NCBI GenBank assembly: GCA_034440575.1
Contig: JAOTOL010001285.1
Location: 101,001 to 165,000 of the forward strand
Direction of reading: 5' to 3'
DNA: 64,000 nt
Source: Imbricaverruca yamaguchii
Lineage: Eukaryota; Arthropoda; Thecostraca; Neoverrucidae
A program made the translations under genes and the position numbers. The notes under the pieces are model-generated. The model did no database searches. It saw only the letters and a list, made by a program, of their open reading frames with translations, and was not told the DNA's origin. Shown one piece after another: positions 22,736 to 32,425 of the stretch. Every line of letters begins with the position of its first letter. The first letter of the stretch is position 1.

Positions 22736-23347
22736 TCGCCGGGACGACTGACGACGCCACGTTCGAGACTGCTGTACAGCAGACAGCCGACGGCAGCAAC
22801 TGGATGTTTGGCTGGGTGCCAGCAGGCAGCACCAAATGGACGCACCTCGCCGGCTGACTAGCGACGTGATTAGTCGCGTGACGTAGTCTTAGACTGGTCA
22901 CGTGATCCGTCGCCGTAAGTGGCCCCGGAGGCCATCGAATGGAAAACAATCATCGACTTTCGCCATAGATAATCTGTAAGATTGATCCTCGGGTGATCGG
23001 TGAGACGGCATCGTATACACCTTCAGAGATAAACAGATGTGCGGGCCGATGTTTCTCTCACCGTGCATCTCCTCGGCGGAGGTGCGTACACGCATACTTC
23101 CACGTGCTGAATGTGTCTCATGATTAATCCCAGCTGTGCACATTTGGATGAGGAAAACTTGGGAAAATCAGTCACTCGGACCGCGTGACCAGGTGAGGTA
23201 CATCGGTGGAACCATGGCTGCTGTTTTGCATATCTTTTGAGGGGCATTCCCCAATAATTTTAATATATAACACGGGACTCTGTGGAGCGCGCCCCCAATC
23301 AAATTAGATCCGCCAATTGGTTCCATGGGCGGAGCCTCCCATTGGTT

Positions 23348-23499
23348 GATTGGTTTACGACACATCGACCGTTAAGTCATGTAGCGTCGCCAATCTCTCA
23401 CGCCGATTGGTCGCTGGCGAAGAGTAGCGACAGGTGAGACTCGAACCCACAACCTTTCGATTGTGAGACGAGCAACTTACCCCTAGGCCACTCGTCTCC
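23348..23499 (-). mobile_element. SINE-V with 16-bp TSD
   Basis: Full head, middle domain and hairpin. Exact 16-bp TSD GAGCCTCCCATTGGTT at 23332-23347 and 23500-23515. The 3' tail is short, so the true border may lie a few bases inside the repeat. Confidence 0.92.
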
Positions 23500-23515
23500 G
23501 AGCCTCCCATTGGTT

Positions 23516-24230
23516 CCCCCGAATAATTTCCCGAAAATAACGCCCTGGGCGTGGAATTGCACACTGGCCGTATGCTGCCGATGAAACCATGGCCATATTC
23601 ACGAATGCATCCAGGAATGAGGTGATTGGCAGTAGCATGTTGCAGCACTTCTCCACCGAGATCCGGAAAGTTACATAGTAAGCTAGACGCTGACGGGGGC
23701 TGATGAAAACGTGAACCTCAGGCCCCGCTATTGGGCGCACCCCAGATTGTGCTGATATCAGCTTTCCTTCTGATGAAGCAGACAAAGGGGATAACTGCAC
23801 AACTGGTCACTCGTGTTAATTGTTAATTCAATTGAATTAATCGCTGGACTCATTTGAAAACCAATGGAAACCTCGCAGACATGCAAGCTTGCTTCGATAT
23901 GATCTCCGGAAAGCTATCAAACATTCGACGTTGGAACATAATGCGCGTGCGATGCTTTCCATTTCGAACAGAAAGGGACAACCTAACAATGCGGTGCATA
24001 TAAAGAGCCACACCATGCCCGGCTTTGGGACTGACCATGTTGGACTTAACCAGAGTGGCGCCCAAGCAACACACGGATACCCTCGTAAGTCTCACAGACA
24101 TGCCAACTCGTGCCAGATTAGCTTTGTGGCGACGATCATGTCCAGATAAAACGACAATGCCCAGCGCGCTTAATCCCGCTCACAAAACGTCGCCCGAGCT
24201 GCAAATACTCTGAACGCGCGCACACTGACG
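23516..24230. other. No gene recognised
   Basis: Mixed-composition DNA with no repeat or supported coding exon. Confidence 0.35.
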
Positions 24231-24374
24231 GTTGGCTATTGGTTCTGCGACACATCGACCGTTGAGTCATCTCTCACGCCGATTGGTCGCGGGCGAGGAG
24301 TAGCGACAGCTGAGACTCGAACCCACAACCTTTCGATTGTGAGACGAGCAACTTACCCTAGACTACTCGTCCCC
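24231..24374 (-). mobile_element. SINE-V with internal deletion
   Basis: Lacks about 15 bp between GAGTCAT and CTCTCACGCC on the plus strand, which removes the 5' side of the outer hairpin stem. Head and tail otherwise present. Confidence 0.8.
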
Positions 24375-24407
24375 ATCCCGTTCACAGTGAAGTCACGCAG
24401 CAAACTT

Positions 24408-25946
24408 CACTCGCTCACCCGAGTGTCAGCAGGACAGGCAGCGGAGCCGCCTCCCTCACCCACCCGAGTGTCAGCAGGACAGGCAGCAGAGCCGCCTCCC
24501 TCACCCACCCGAGTGTCAGCAGGACAGGCAGCGGAGCCGCCTCCCTCACCCACCCGAGTGTCAGCAGGACAGTCAGCGGAGCCGAGTGTCAGCAGGACAG
24601 GAGCGGAGCCGAGTGTCAGCAGGACAGGCAGCCGAGCCGCCTCCTCACCCACCCGAGTGTCAGCAGGGGACAGGCAGCGGAGCCGAGTGTCAGCAGGACA
24701 GGCAGCCGAGCCGCCTCCTCACCCACCCGAGTGTCAGCAGGACAGGCAGCGGAGCCGAGTGTCAGCAGGACAGGCAGCAGAGCCGCCTCCCTCACCCACC
24801 CGAGTGTCAGCAGGACAGGCAGCGGAGCCGAGTGTCAGCAGGACAGGCAGCAGAGCCCGAGTGTCACAGGACAAGTGTCAGCAGAGGAGGGAGTGTCAGC
24901 AGGACGGGAGCGGAGCCGCCTCCTCACCCACCCGAGTGTCAGCAGAACAGTCAGCGGAGCCGAGTGTCAGCAGAACAGTCAGCGAAGCCGCATCCCTCAC
25001 CCACCCGAGTGTCAGCAGGACAGGCAGCGGAGCCGCCTCCCTCACCCACCCGAGTGTCAGCAGGACAGGTAGCAGAGCCGAGTGTCAGCAGGACAGGCAG
25101 CGGAGCCGCCTCCCTCACCCACCCGAGTGTCAGCAGGACAGGTAGCAGAGCCGAGTGTCAGCAGGACAGTCAGCCGAGCCGCCTCCCTCACCCACCCGAG
25201 TGTCAGCAGGACAGGCAGCGGAGCCGAGTGTAGCAGGACAGGGGCGGAGCCGCCTCCCTCACCCACCCGAGTGTCAGCAGGACAGGCAGCGGAGCCGAGT
25301 GTCAGCAGGACAGGCAGCAGAGCCGCCTCCCTCACCCACCCGAGTGTCAGCAGGACAGGCAGCAGAGCCGCCTCCCTCACCCACCCGAGTGTCAGCAGGA
25401 CAGGCAGCGGAGCCGAGTGTCAGCAGGACAGGCAGCCGACCCGAGTGTCAGCAGGACAGGCAGCGGAGCCGCCTCCTCACCCACCCGAGTGTCAGCAGGA
25501 CAGGCACGGAGCCGAGTGTCAGCAGGACAGGCAGTGGAGCCGCCTCCCTCACCCACCCGAGTGTCAGCAGGACAGGCAGCGGAGCCGAGTGTCAGCAGGA
25601 CAGGCAGCGGAGCCGCCTCCCTCACCCACCCGAGTGTCAGCAGGGGCAGCGGAGCCGAGTGTCAGCAGGACAGTCAGCGGAGCCGCCCCTCACCCACCCG
25701 AGTGTCAGCAGGACAGGCAGCCGAGCCGAGTGTCAGCAGGACAGTCAGCGGAGCCGAGTGTCAGCAGGACAGGCAGCGGAGCCGAGTGTCAGCAGGACAG
25801 GCAGCAGAGCCGAGTGCCAGCAGGACAGCAGCGGCAGGACGCAGCGCCTCACCCACCCGAGTGTCAGCAGGACAGGCAGCAGAGCCGAGTGTCAGCAGGA
25901 CAGGCAGCAGAGCCGAGTGTCAGCAGGACAGGCAGCGGACCCGCCT
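24408..25946. repeat. Large minisatellite, 28- and 45-bp units
   Basis: About 1.5 kb. A 28-bp unit (core GAGTGTCAGCAGGACAGGCA followed by GCGGAGCC) alternates with a longer form that adds GCCTCCCTCACCCACCC, giving a higher-order pattern of about 45 and 73 bp. Single-base variants (AGTCAG, AACAG) are scattered. Open frames of 200-340 codons exist only because the unit lacks stops. Confidence 0.97.
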
Positions 25947-26124
25947 CCCTCGTCACGAACCCGACCAGTCGCGAGAGTCAACAGAAGCCGGCCGGCGGCG
26001 GCCGGCCGGTGACCCCGGCTGACCTCGCCGCCGGACCATCGCCATCACCCCGTCTGCCGTCCGCCAGACCAGCTGTTTGTTGGTTCAGTGACGGCAGCGC
26101 GGTCTGACGCCGCTCAGGGAGCTG

Positions 26125-26817
26125 TGCGGGCACGCGCCAGCAGTAGTCACGGTCACCGAGCCGTACAGCGGCCTGTCGTGTCATGACACCGTGTCATCAT
26201 GTGTCATGACACCGTACGGGCACGCGCCGACAGTCGTCACGGTCACCGAGCCGTACAGCGGCCTGTCGTGTCATGACACCGTATGTCATCATGTGTCATG
26301 ACACCGTATGCCATCATGTGTCATGACACCGTACGGGCACGCGCCAGCCGTAGTTACGGTCACCGAGTCGTACAGCGGCCTGTCGTGTCATGACACCGTA
26401 CGGGCAGGCGCTGACAGTCACATGTCGTTCATTGAACGGCACGGGCACCGCAGCAGTAGTCACGGTCACCGAGCCGAACAGTTGCCCGGTGTACGGCTAC
26501 GGCTGTACGTGTCAGGCGAATGCACGTACGGCGCCTGCCCGTACGTGCCATGACACCGTATGTCATCATGTGGCATGACGCCGTACGGGCAGGCGCCGAC
26601 AGTCCACGTCGCTCACTGACACCGTGCGGGCACGCGCCGGTAGTCATCACGATCACACCAAGCCGTACTGCGGCCCGTCGTGTCATGACACCGTACGGGC
26701 ACTATGTGTCGTGACACCGTACGGGCAGGCGCCGACAGTCCCATGTCGTTCATTGACACGGCACGGGCACGCGCCAGCAGTAGTTACGGTCACCGAGCCG
26801 CACAGCGGCCTGTCGTG
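26125..26817. repeat. Minisatellite with TGTCATGACA palindromes
   Basis: Repeated block of about 50-110 bp containing AGCGGCCTGTCGTGTCATGA, CACCGTACGGGCACGCGCC and GTCACGGTCACCGAGCCG. Each block carries the palindrome TGTCATGACA. Continues after an insertion at 26953-27290. Confidence 0.9.
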
Positions 26818-26952
26818 GTGGTGGTGGATTGGAGTTTAGGGGCGCGTCGACATCAAGGGTCACTTTGCGCCCGTAACTAAATTTTAATCACTCTACGGTG
26901 CTGCTATCATATCTTGCTTTCTATTTTCACGGGTGGGGGTATATCACGTCAT
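26818..26952 (-). mobile_element. Composite HT element inserted in minisatellite
   Basis: HT of the CCA-tail type (26818-26871), followed on the plus strand by about 80 bp unrelated to the minisatellite. The flanks are 14-bp copies of AGCGGCCTGTCGTG (26804-26817, 26953-26966). Because this word recurs in the minisatellite, the TSD is less certain here than elsewhere. Confidence 0.7.
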
Positions 26953-27290
26953 AGCGGCCTGTCGTGTCATGACACCGTATGTCATCATGTGTCATGACAC
27001 CGTACGGGCACGCGCCGGCATCCATCACGATCACACCAAACCGTACTGCGGCCCGTAATGTCATGGCGTCGGTGGTGGTGGTCGCTTTACGACACATCGA
27101 CCGTTGAATCGTGCAGCGTCGCCAATCTCTCACGCCGATTGGTCGCGGGCGAAGAGTAGCGACAGATGAGACTCGAAGCCACAACTTTCGATCGTGAGAC
27201 GGGTGACTTACACCGAGACTATTCGTCCCCATAGCCCGCCGTGTCATGACACCTTACGGCAGCCTGCCGTGTCATGACCCACTGGAGGAC
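26953..27290. repeat. Minisatellite, continued, with SINE-V inside
   Basis: Same TGTCATGACA-bearing units as 26125-26817. A SINE-V occupies 27072-27230. Confidence 0.85.
27072..27230 (-). mobile_element. SINE-V copy in minisatellite
   Basis: Head, middle domain and hairpin present. The tail region reads GGTGGTGGTGG on the plus strand, the CCA-type tail rather than AACCAACC. The flanks are similar minisatellite words (GCCCGTAATGTCATG, GCCCGCCGTGTCATG). Confidence 0.82.
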
Positions 27291-27577
27291 ACGCTTCACT
27301 GACAATTGGTATAGTCCGCCCACGTGATCCATACCACGTCATATCATCGTGTCACCCGGAAGGCTGAGATGGCCTGCGGGCGCTCTGGGCAGAGCATCAC
27401 GAATTATTACGCATCCCCGAGAACTACCACCAGCACTGGGCCAAGATCTTGACGGATCATTGGAACAACAGCTCGGTAAGCATCATGATGACCGACATCA
27501 GCATGGGGCGCACTCTCCTGATATTGACAGCAGGGTTGGCTTCGCATCCAATGATCCCGACAAATCACTGGAACAAC

Positions 27578-27636
27578 TCGTTAGTTAGTTACTCGGGTTT
27601 TAGGGCGCTTCGACCAGTTTTGACCATTCGCGCCCA
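27578..27636 (-). mobile_element. HT element, GACCAG-loop subfamily
   Basis: Hairpin core GCGCTTCGACCAGTTTTGAC on the plus strand, ending CGCGCCCA. TSD GGAACAAC at 27570-27577 and 27637-27644. Confidence 0.85.
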
Positions 27637-27919
27637 GGAACAACAACTCAGCACCCGTCATGATGACTGGCTTCACCATGTGGCACACTCTTCTGAATAT
27701 CACCACCATTATTGGCTACGCGTCTCGGGCGACTTGCATCACTACTTGGCACACAGCCGGCACGATTTGCACCACCAGAGAGCACACACCCTGTCGCCTC
27801 TCAGCAGAGTGCACGTCAGGTGGACAGATCGACACACGGGAACAAGTCACGTGACACGTACCACCTAGTCCGTCCCACGTACACTAAGCAGCGGCGACGC
27901 ACACTGCACAATGACGACG

Positions 27920-27966
27920 GGGGGGGGGGGACTTAGGGGCGCATCGACTGCAGTGGTCATGCAGCA
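27920..27966 (-). mobile_element. HT element with poly-G junction
   Basis: 47 bp. Exact 13-bp TSD CACAATGACGACG at 27907-27919 and 27967-27979. The tail side is replaced by a run of 11 G on the plus strand, suggesting slippage at the junction. Confidence 0.88.
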
Positions 27967-28025
27967 CACAATGACGACGCGCACTAATCCGAAGCGAAGT
28001 ACAGGGAACAGGAACGATGAAAACG

Positions 28026-28077
28026 TAACGTAACGTACCGTAACGTAACGTAACGTAACGTAACGTAACGTAACGGC
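28026..28077. repeat. (CGTAA)n microsatellite
   Basis: About ten copies of CGTAA with one CGTAC variant. Not an arthropod or vertebrate telomere repeat. Confidence 0.9.
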
Positions 28078-28352
28078 ACCACAGTGAGCAACGATCGCTT
28101 CCACCGGGGAAAAAAAACAAAGAAAAAAGCAACAACAACAAAAAACGCGTCTTGCGTTGCTAACATCGGCTGCATGCTAATCGATATGAACGTTAAAATG
28201 ACGTGGAAAATACGCTGCGGCACATTACTTCCTCCAAACTTGTTACAGCTTAAGAAAAACTGCAGCGAGCGAAAATCATCCGAAACAATTGTTTCAATAC
28301 TTCCAATACCAGTCATCAGCTTCGGTACTCCCTCTAACACACCCACGCACCT

Positions 28353-28398
28353 GTGGATTGGAGTTTAGGGGCGCGTCGACATCTAGGGTCGTTTTGCG
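28353..28398 (-). mobile_element. HT element, CCA-type, short tail
   Basis: 46 bp with exact 15-bp TSD CACACCCACGCACCT at 28338-28352 and 28399-28413. The tail stops at AATCCA. The 5' base of the outer stem is shared with the repeat. Confidence 0.92.
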
Positions 28399-28677
28399 CA
28401 CACCCACGCACCTACACACACATTGGCGGGTCAAGTTCAACAGTCAACAGTCGAACGTGACCGCGTCACCCGTGCGTCCTCCCCTGTCCCAGAGCGGCAG
28501 GGCAGGACGCACCACCTCACCTCACCAAATAATCTCATTACCGGCGGTAAGCCCGTGGAGCCATAACTGCAGGAGTCCTCACGAGCTCGCATGTCCGCGG
28601 TCGCGTACCTCGCTTTGTTGCTCGGTGATTGCTAGGCTTCTCCGCCAAATGATGCCATTTGTCTCTTGGCGAATTCG

Positions 28678-28721
28678 GGGGGAGGGGGCATTAGGGCTCA
28701 TCAACTGCATTGGGCATTTGG
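28678..28721 (-). mobile_element. HT element, short
   Basis: 44 bp with exact 15-bp TSD CTCTTGGCGAATTCG at 28663-28677 and 28722-28736. The 5' strand of the outer stem is missing and the tail side is G-rich. Confidence 0.88.
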
Positions 28722-28885
28722 CTCTTGGCGAATTCGAAGCACCACCACGATTGGCAAAAACCATGGGGATTCAATGAGCACCTGTGGTCAAAAGAAGCCA
28801 GCCAAATGCAGACTATTGAAGAATGCTCTCCGAGCACGGCGAGGTCCGACCCGGAGTCGCTACCAGTGCCGTATGTTTTTGCTTG

Positions 28886-29143
28886 TTCAGTAGGTGGTTC
28901 ACGACGCACTGCACGCACATTCACGGCTAGTGGCGCCGCCCACACTGTTTCGCCGGTGGGCCGCGGGATTGGGAAATGTCCCGAGCGGCGTCAGTGTCGA
29001 CCTTTGGTACCCAGAGCCCAACACCTTAACCACTCGGCCATCCCCGAGACCTTTGGTACCCAGAGCCCAACACCCTAACCACTCGGCCATCCCCGGGACC
29101 TTTGGTACCCAGAGCCCAACACCCTAACCACTCGGCCATCCCC
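28886..29143 (-). mobile_element. SINE-S with triplicated head
   Basis: SINE-S body at 28886-29000 and a tRNA-like head (GGCCGAGTGGTTA on the minus strand) present three times with a 49-bp period to 29143. The B-box is largely lost between head copies. No clear TSD. Confidence 0.82.
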
Positions 29144-29185
29144 AGTTGCCCACGCCCCCTGGTGTTGTTTGTGTTTTCTTTTCAG

Positions 29186-29412
29186 GCACGCTCAGCTACG
29201 GATATCCGATACCCCGTGGCCACTGCGGCAACGACAACGGCCCAGAAACAACCGCCTGGTATGAACCAAACCGCACGGACAGCAAACAAGGAGTTCACAA
29301 AGAGATCTCGACGTGTTCTTGGTGTGCCTTCAGCATGTTCAGAAACACGACGATGTCGTTCTGGGTTTTCATCGTGCAGGTCACTATGCTTCCCAGAGGA
29401 TTAGCAGATTGA
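29186..29412 (+). CDS. Candidate terminal exon, function unknown
   Basis: Seen: a pyrimidine-rich tract ending in TTTTCTTTTCAG (29174-29185) precedes an open frame from 29186 to a TGA at 29410-29412, about 75 codons. The codon in progress at the border begins at 29185, so the exon would enter at codon position 2. Third codon positions are mostly C or G in this frame; the +1 frame is also open to 29404 but without that bias. The predicted peptide has Cys-rich CSWC and CGND words and a hydrophobic stretch (about FWVFIVQVTML) near its end. AT-rich DNA follows and could be 3'UTR. A SINE-S ends 42 bp upstream. I recognise no family. Inference: a last coding exon, or chance. Confidence 0.33.
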
Positions 29413-29695
29413 CTATATGGCTTGGCAGCTCTCTGACACACACTCGCTGCTGATTTGTAGATATGTATCATTGTTGTTTAGTTCTTGTTGGCTTTAATTT
29501 AATTAGGAGTCAATGACATTGGCAGGGCAGTGCACGATAAGGCTTCCCTCTATTCAACCAGCTTGATTTGATCCATTTACTCCGTTCCACTCGTTTATAC
29601 TTGGATTAAAAAAAAACTTGGGTCGTTCAAGCCTTCAAAGTACGAACAGTACGGTTCCACATGTCTCGCCACCGAAACCATTTGAATATGTATCG
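29413..29695. other. AT-rich, no gene recognised
   Basis: AT-rich DNA with TTGTTGTTTAGTT and TTTAATTTAATT runs. If the upstream candidate exon is real this is its likely 3'UTR, but no AATAAA site was seen. Confidence 0.3.
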
Positions 29696-29710
29696 CCGAC
29701 TTCAACAGTT

Positions 29711-29756
29711 GTTATTGTAGTTAAGGGGCGCATCGACTGCTTCGATCACGTAGCTC
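29711..29756 (-). mobile_element. HT element
   Basis: 46 bp. Exact 15-bp TSD CCGACTTCAACAGTT at 29696-29710 and 29757-29771. The outer stem is weakened (GAGC for GGGCGC). Confidence 0.9.
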
Positions 29757-29871
29757 CCGACTTCAACAGTTCAACTGCTACTTTTGGATGCTACGCTCTT
29801 GAAATCCAGGACTTGACCTGCTGGTGGACGGCCTGCTGACCTGCTGACTTGACCTGCTGGTGGAGCGCAAG

Positions 29872-30036
29872 TCCAGCCGCATGACCGATGCAGTCGATGC
29901 GCCCCTAATCTCCGGAGCCCCAATCCAGCCGCATGGCCGATGCAGTCGACGCGCCCATAAACTCCGGAGCTCAAATCCAGCTGCATGACCGATGCAGTCG
30001 ATGCGCCCCTAAACTCCGGAGCCCAAATCCAGCCGC
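29872..30036 (+). mobile_element. Tandem array of three HT copies, 52-bp period
   Basis: Three head-to-tail units, each an HT core (ATGACCGATGCAGTCGATGC, then GCCCCTAA) plus ACTCCGGAGCCC and the word TCCAGCCGC. That word recurs at 29872, 29924, 29976 and 30028. All lack the 5' outer-stem strand. Units differ by a few bases (GGCC for GACC, CATA for CCTA). Either repeated insertion or unequal crossing-over of one HT with its TSD. Confidence 0.88.
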
Positions 30037-30295
30037 CGGCCGCGGACCGCCAGTGCCCCCCGCCCCACGTCTCGTTATCGCGTCGTGCGGGCCGGGTCAG
30101 GCGGTGGCAGCGGCAGCGGCGGCGGCCGGTGGACCCCGCGGCGGCACAGCTGGCCTTCACGGCGGATCGTCGGCCGGCCGGCGCGGCACGGACTTCCGCC
30201 GCCAGCCACAACACACACGGCAGCGTGGCCGGCGAGCCGGCGGCTCGCCGCGCGTGTTGTCGGCTCCGGTCCCGGCACCAGGCCCAGCACCGGCA

Positions 30296-30660
30296 TCAGA
30301 GTGCCAGCGCAAGCCTCAGCCTCAGCCTCGGCCAAAGAGAGCCCCAGCTCCAGCCCAAGTCAGCCCCAGGTCCAGCCCCAGCCCGAGACAGCCACAGCCA
30401 CAGCCCGAGCCCAAGACAGCCCCAGTCCCAGCCCAAGACAGCCCCAGCCCCAGCCCGAGACAGCCCCAGCCACAGCCACAGCCACAGCCACAGCCACAGC
30501 CCCAGCCCCAGCCCCAGCCCGAGACAGCCCCAGCCCCAGCCCCAGCCCACAGCCACAGCCCGATACAGCCACAGCCACAGCTCGAGCCCAAGACAGCCAC
30601 AGTACTAGCATCGGCTCCGGCTCCGACCACGGCTCCGGCTCCGACCTCGGCTCCGACCCC
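30296..30660. repeat. Hexanucleotide-rich repeat (CCCAGC/CACAGC)
   Basis: Irregular CCCAGC, CACAGC and CCCGAGACAGCC units, then GGCTCCGACC units. Pro-, Ser- and Gln-rich open frames on the plus strand and Gly-Trp-Leu frames on the minus strand come from the repeat. Confidence 0.85.
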
Positions 30661-31410
30661 GACTGCGGCCTCAGTCCCAATGCTTCAGTCACGCTCTGCC
30701 CATTCGGCTCCCAGAGAATCTCGGTTCCCGCCGCGGCCCGGGCTTCGGCAAACTCCGATGTTGTTTTCAGTCCCACTTCGATCACCGAGTCCGTTCCGAG
30801 CTGACGGGCGTCCAGTGCAATGCAACACTGCGGGGCGACTGGGGCACGGTGCGGGGTGACTGGAGGGGAGGCTGGAAGGGGACCCGGACAAAACAATCTT
30901 TCTCGGAAATACGCGCCGACACGATGCTGAACTCGACCGGAAACAAACACTCGAGTGCATGACTACAGAGACTGATTGGGTGGGCTCCATACACACGGTA
31001 AGGGGGCGCAAATGACCTTAATGGTTCGGTACGACTTTTTGAGTCTGCTTGACTCAATTTGAGATAGCTCTCACCTCTCCCCCACACAGACACGTTGACA
31101 CCGAGGTAACCGAAATTCGGCAGAACTTCTTCAGGGACTGACTCAGGGATTTTTCATCGGGGGTGGGGGAGGGAACTTGTCTGGAGTGGTGACATTTCTC
31201 TGGAGGGGCACGACTGATTTTGATTATTTTTTATAGGCGGAGAGGGGAGGGGGTGCACTCGCTCGTTCTACAGGGGAGCCTTGCTACCCAGGTGGGCGTC
31301 ATGGGCTGAACAAATCGTTGAGCGCGATAGAGGTGGGATGGAGGGTGCCCTCGACGCTCTAGAGTTGCGCCTATACGTCGGGGACACACACCCCAGATCC
31401 CGGCGGATCT
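30661..31410. other. No gene recognised
   Basis: Mixed DNA. The word GGGGGCGCAAATGACCTTAA at about 30994 recalls an HT 5' half, but the remainder does not match. No supported exon. Confidence 0.3.
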
Positions 31411-31424
31411 ACGAGGAGACTGGT

Positions 31425-31598
31425 TAGTTAGTTATTTGAGATTAAGGGCGCATCGACTGCGTCGGTCATGCAGCGCCCATAACATCATCAGTGAAACAGT
31501 GAGATGCAATCATCATCAGTCGACATTGGAATGGAATTCACATCATCAGACAGTGAGAGCAAGCGAAAATCAGTCAGAAAGACACGTCATGGGGTGAA
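31425..31598 (-). mobile_element. Composite HT element, 174 bp
   Basis: HT at 31425-31479 (tail, inner and outer stem), then on the plus strand ATAAC and about 115 bp of other sequence rich in CATCATCAGT. The exact 14-bp TSD ACGAGGAGACTGGT (31411-31424, 31599-31612) encloses the whole unit, so body and hairpin entered together. Confidence 0.88.
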
Positions 31599-31703
31599 AC
31601 GAGGAGACTGGTAAACACAGCCGCGACCCGATAAAAAGTCATTCGCTGCATCTTGTGGGGAAGCAACCACGGGTGCCTGAAGCCGCACCTGCCGGGATGG
31701 CGG

Positions 31704-31766
31704 GTGCAAAATAACCCAATTGGGGTTGACGCACCCTAAAACCATAATAATCAATCAATCAATCAA
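31704..31766 (+). mobile_element. HT variant with GGTGC stem
   Basis: 63 bp, plus sense: outer stem GGTGC/GCACC (its first bases overlap the TSD), inner AACCC/GGGTT, then CTAAAACC and AATAATCAATCAATCAATCA. Exact 12-bp TSD CCGGGATGGCGG at 31692-31703 and 31767-31778. Confidence 0.9.
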
Positions 31767-32038
31767 CCGGGATGGCGGCATGTCCGAGGCTTCGCTGGGG
31801 GATGGCGGCAACGCTGCAGCTACACCAGCCGGGCTGCCGGTGGGGCTGAAGCCGCTCCTCCCCGGCTGGCGGTGGGGCCCCGATCGTTACCCCGACTGTC
31901 CCGACAGAGCCCAGAACGCCCCCCCCCCCCCCCCGCCGCCGCCGCCGCCGGCCGGCCGGCCGCTTCCGCCGAAGTGAGCAGACGCGTGTATCGCACCGCC
32001 CGCCCGCCCAGGACCAGGAAAAAGACACGACTACCGGC

Positions 32039-32088
32039 TGTATGACCGAAGCAGTCGACGCGCCCCTAAGCCCAAATAACCAACCAAC
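32039..32088 (+). mobile_element. HT element, lacking 5' stem strand
   Basis: 50 bp, starts within the side loop (TGTATGACC) and ends AAATAACCAACCAAC. Exact 11-bp TSD CGACTACCGGC at 32028-32038 and 32089-32099. Confidence 0.88.
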
Positions 32089-32191
32089 CGACTACCGGCC
32101 AGTTATTTTGCGACGCATGCGACTTATCCAAAGCGGCTCAGGCCCATTACAGAAGGGTGGAACGACGCTGCCTCCTGTGGCTTCGTTTTGT

Positions 32192-32413
32192 TGGTTGGGT
32201 ATTTGGGCTTGGGGGCGCGTCGACTGCGATAGTGATACGGCGCCCATAACAATGCTAGATGATATAAATTGTCTTTATCCATCGAACAGTAGTACACGAA
32301 CATGCAGAACACAGGCCGATCATTCCGATCTTCTAGTGTTGCATGTCAGTGAGGTGTATATATCGCTCTAAATCTATGTGTATACATATCTAGGTGTATA
32401 TATCGTCTATAAA
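32192..32413 (-). mobile_element. Composite HT element, 222 bp
   Basis: HT at about 32192-32246 with GCGCCCATAAC, then about 165 bp of AT-rich body. TSD GCTTCGTTTTGT (32180-32191) and GCTTCGCTTTGT (32414-32425), 12 bp with one mismatch. The 15 bases next to the hairpin (GCATTGTTATGGGCGC in sense) match the LINE copy at 42.5 kb except one. Confidence 0.75.
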
Positions 32414-32425
32414 GCTTCGCTTTGT

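Noticed and set aside
22670..22861. Small frames starting MGLEPTTF or containing CEIRTHNL
   Set aside because: These recurring peptides are translations of the SINE-V and SINE-K heads, not conserved proteins.
24339..26107. Open frames of 201-341 codons over the 24.4-25.9 kb minisatellite
   Set aside because: They consist entirely of the repeat unit in different frames on both strands. Openness follows from the unit lacking stop codons.
28026..28077. Telomere-like repeat
   Set aside because: (CGTAA)n does not match TTAGG or TTAGGG and is only about 50 bp, internal and isolated.
30990..31030. HT 5' half (GGGGGCGCAAATGACC)
   Set aside because: The 3' stem strand and tail are absent and no TSD is seen.
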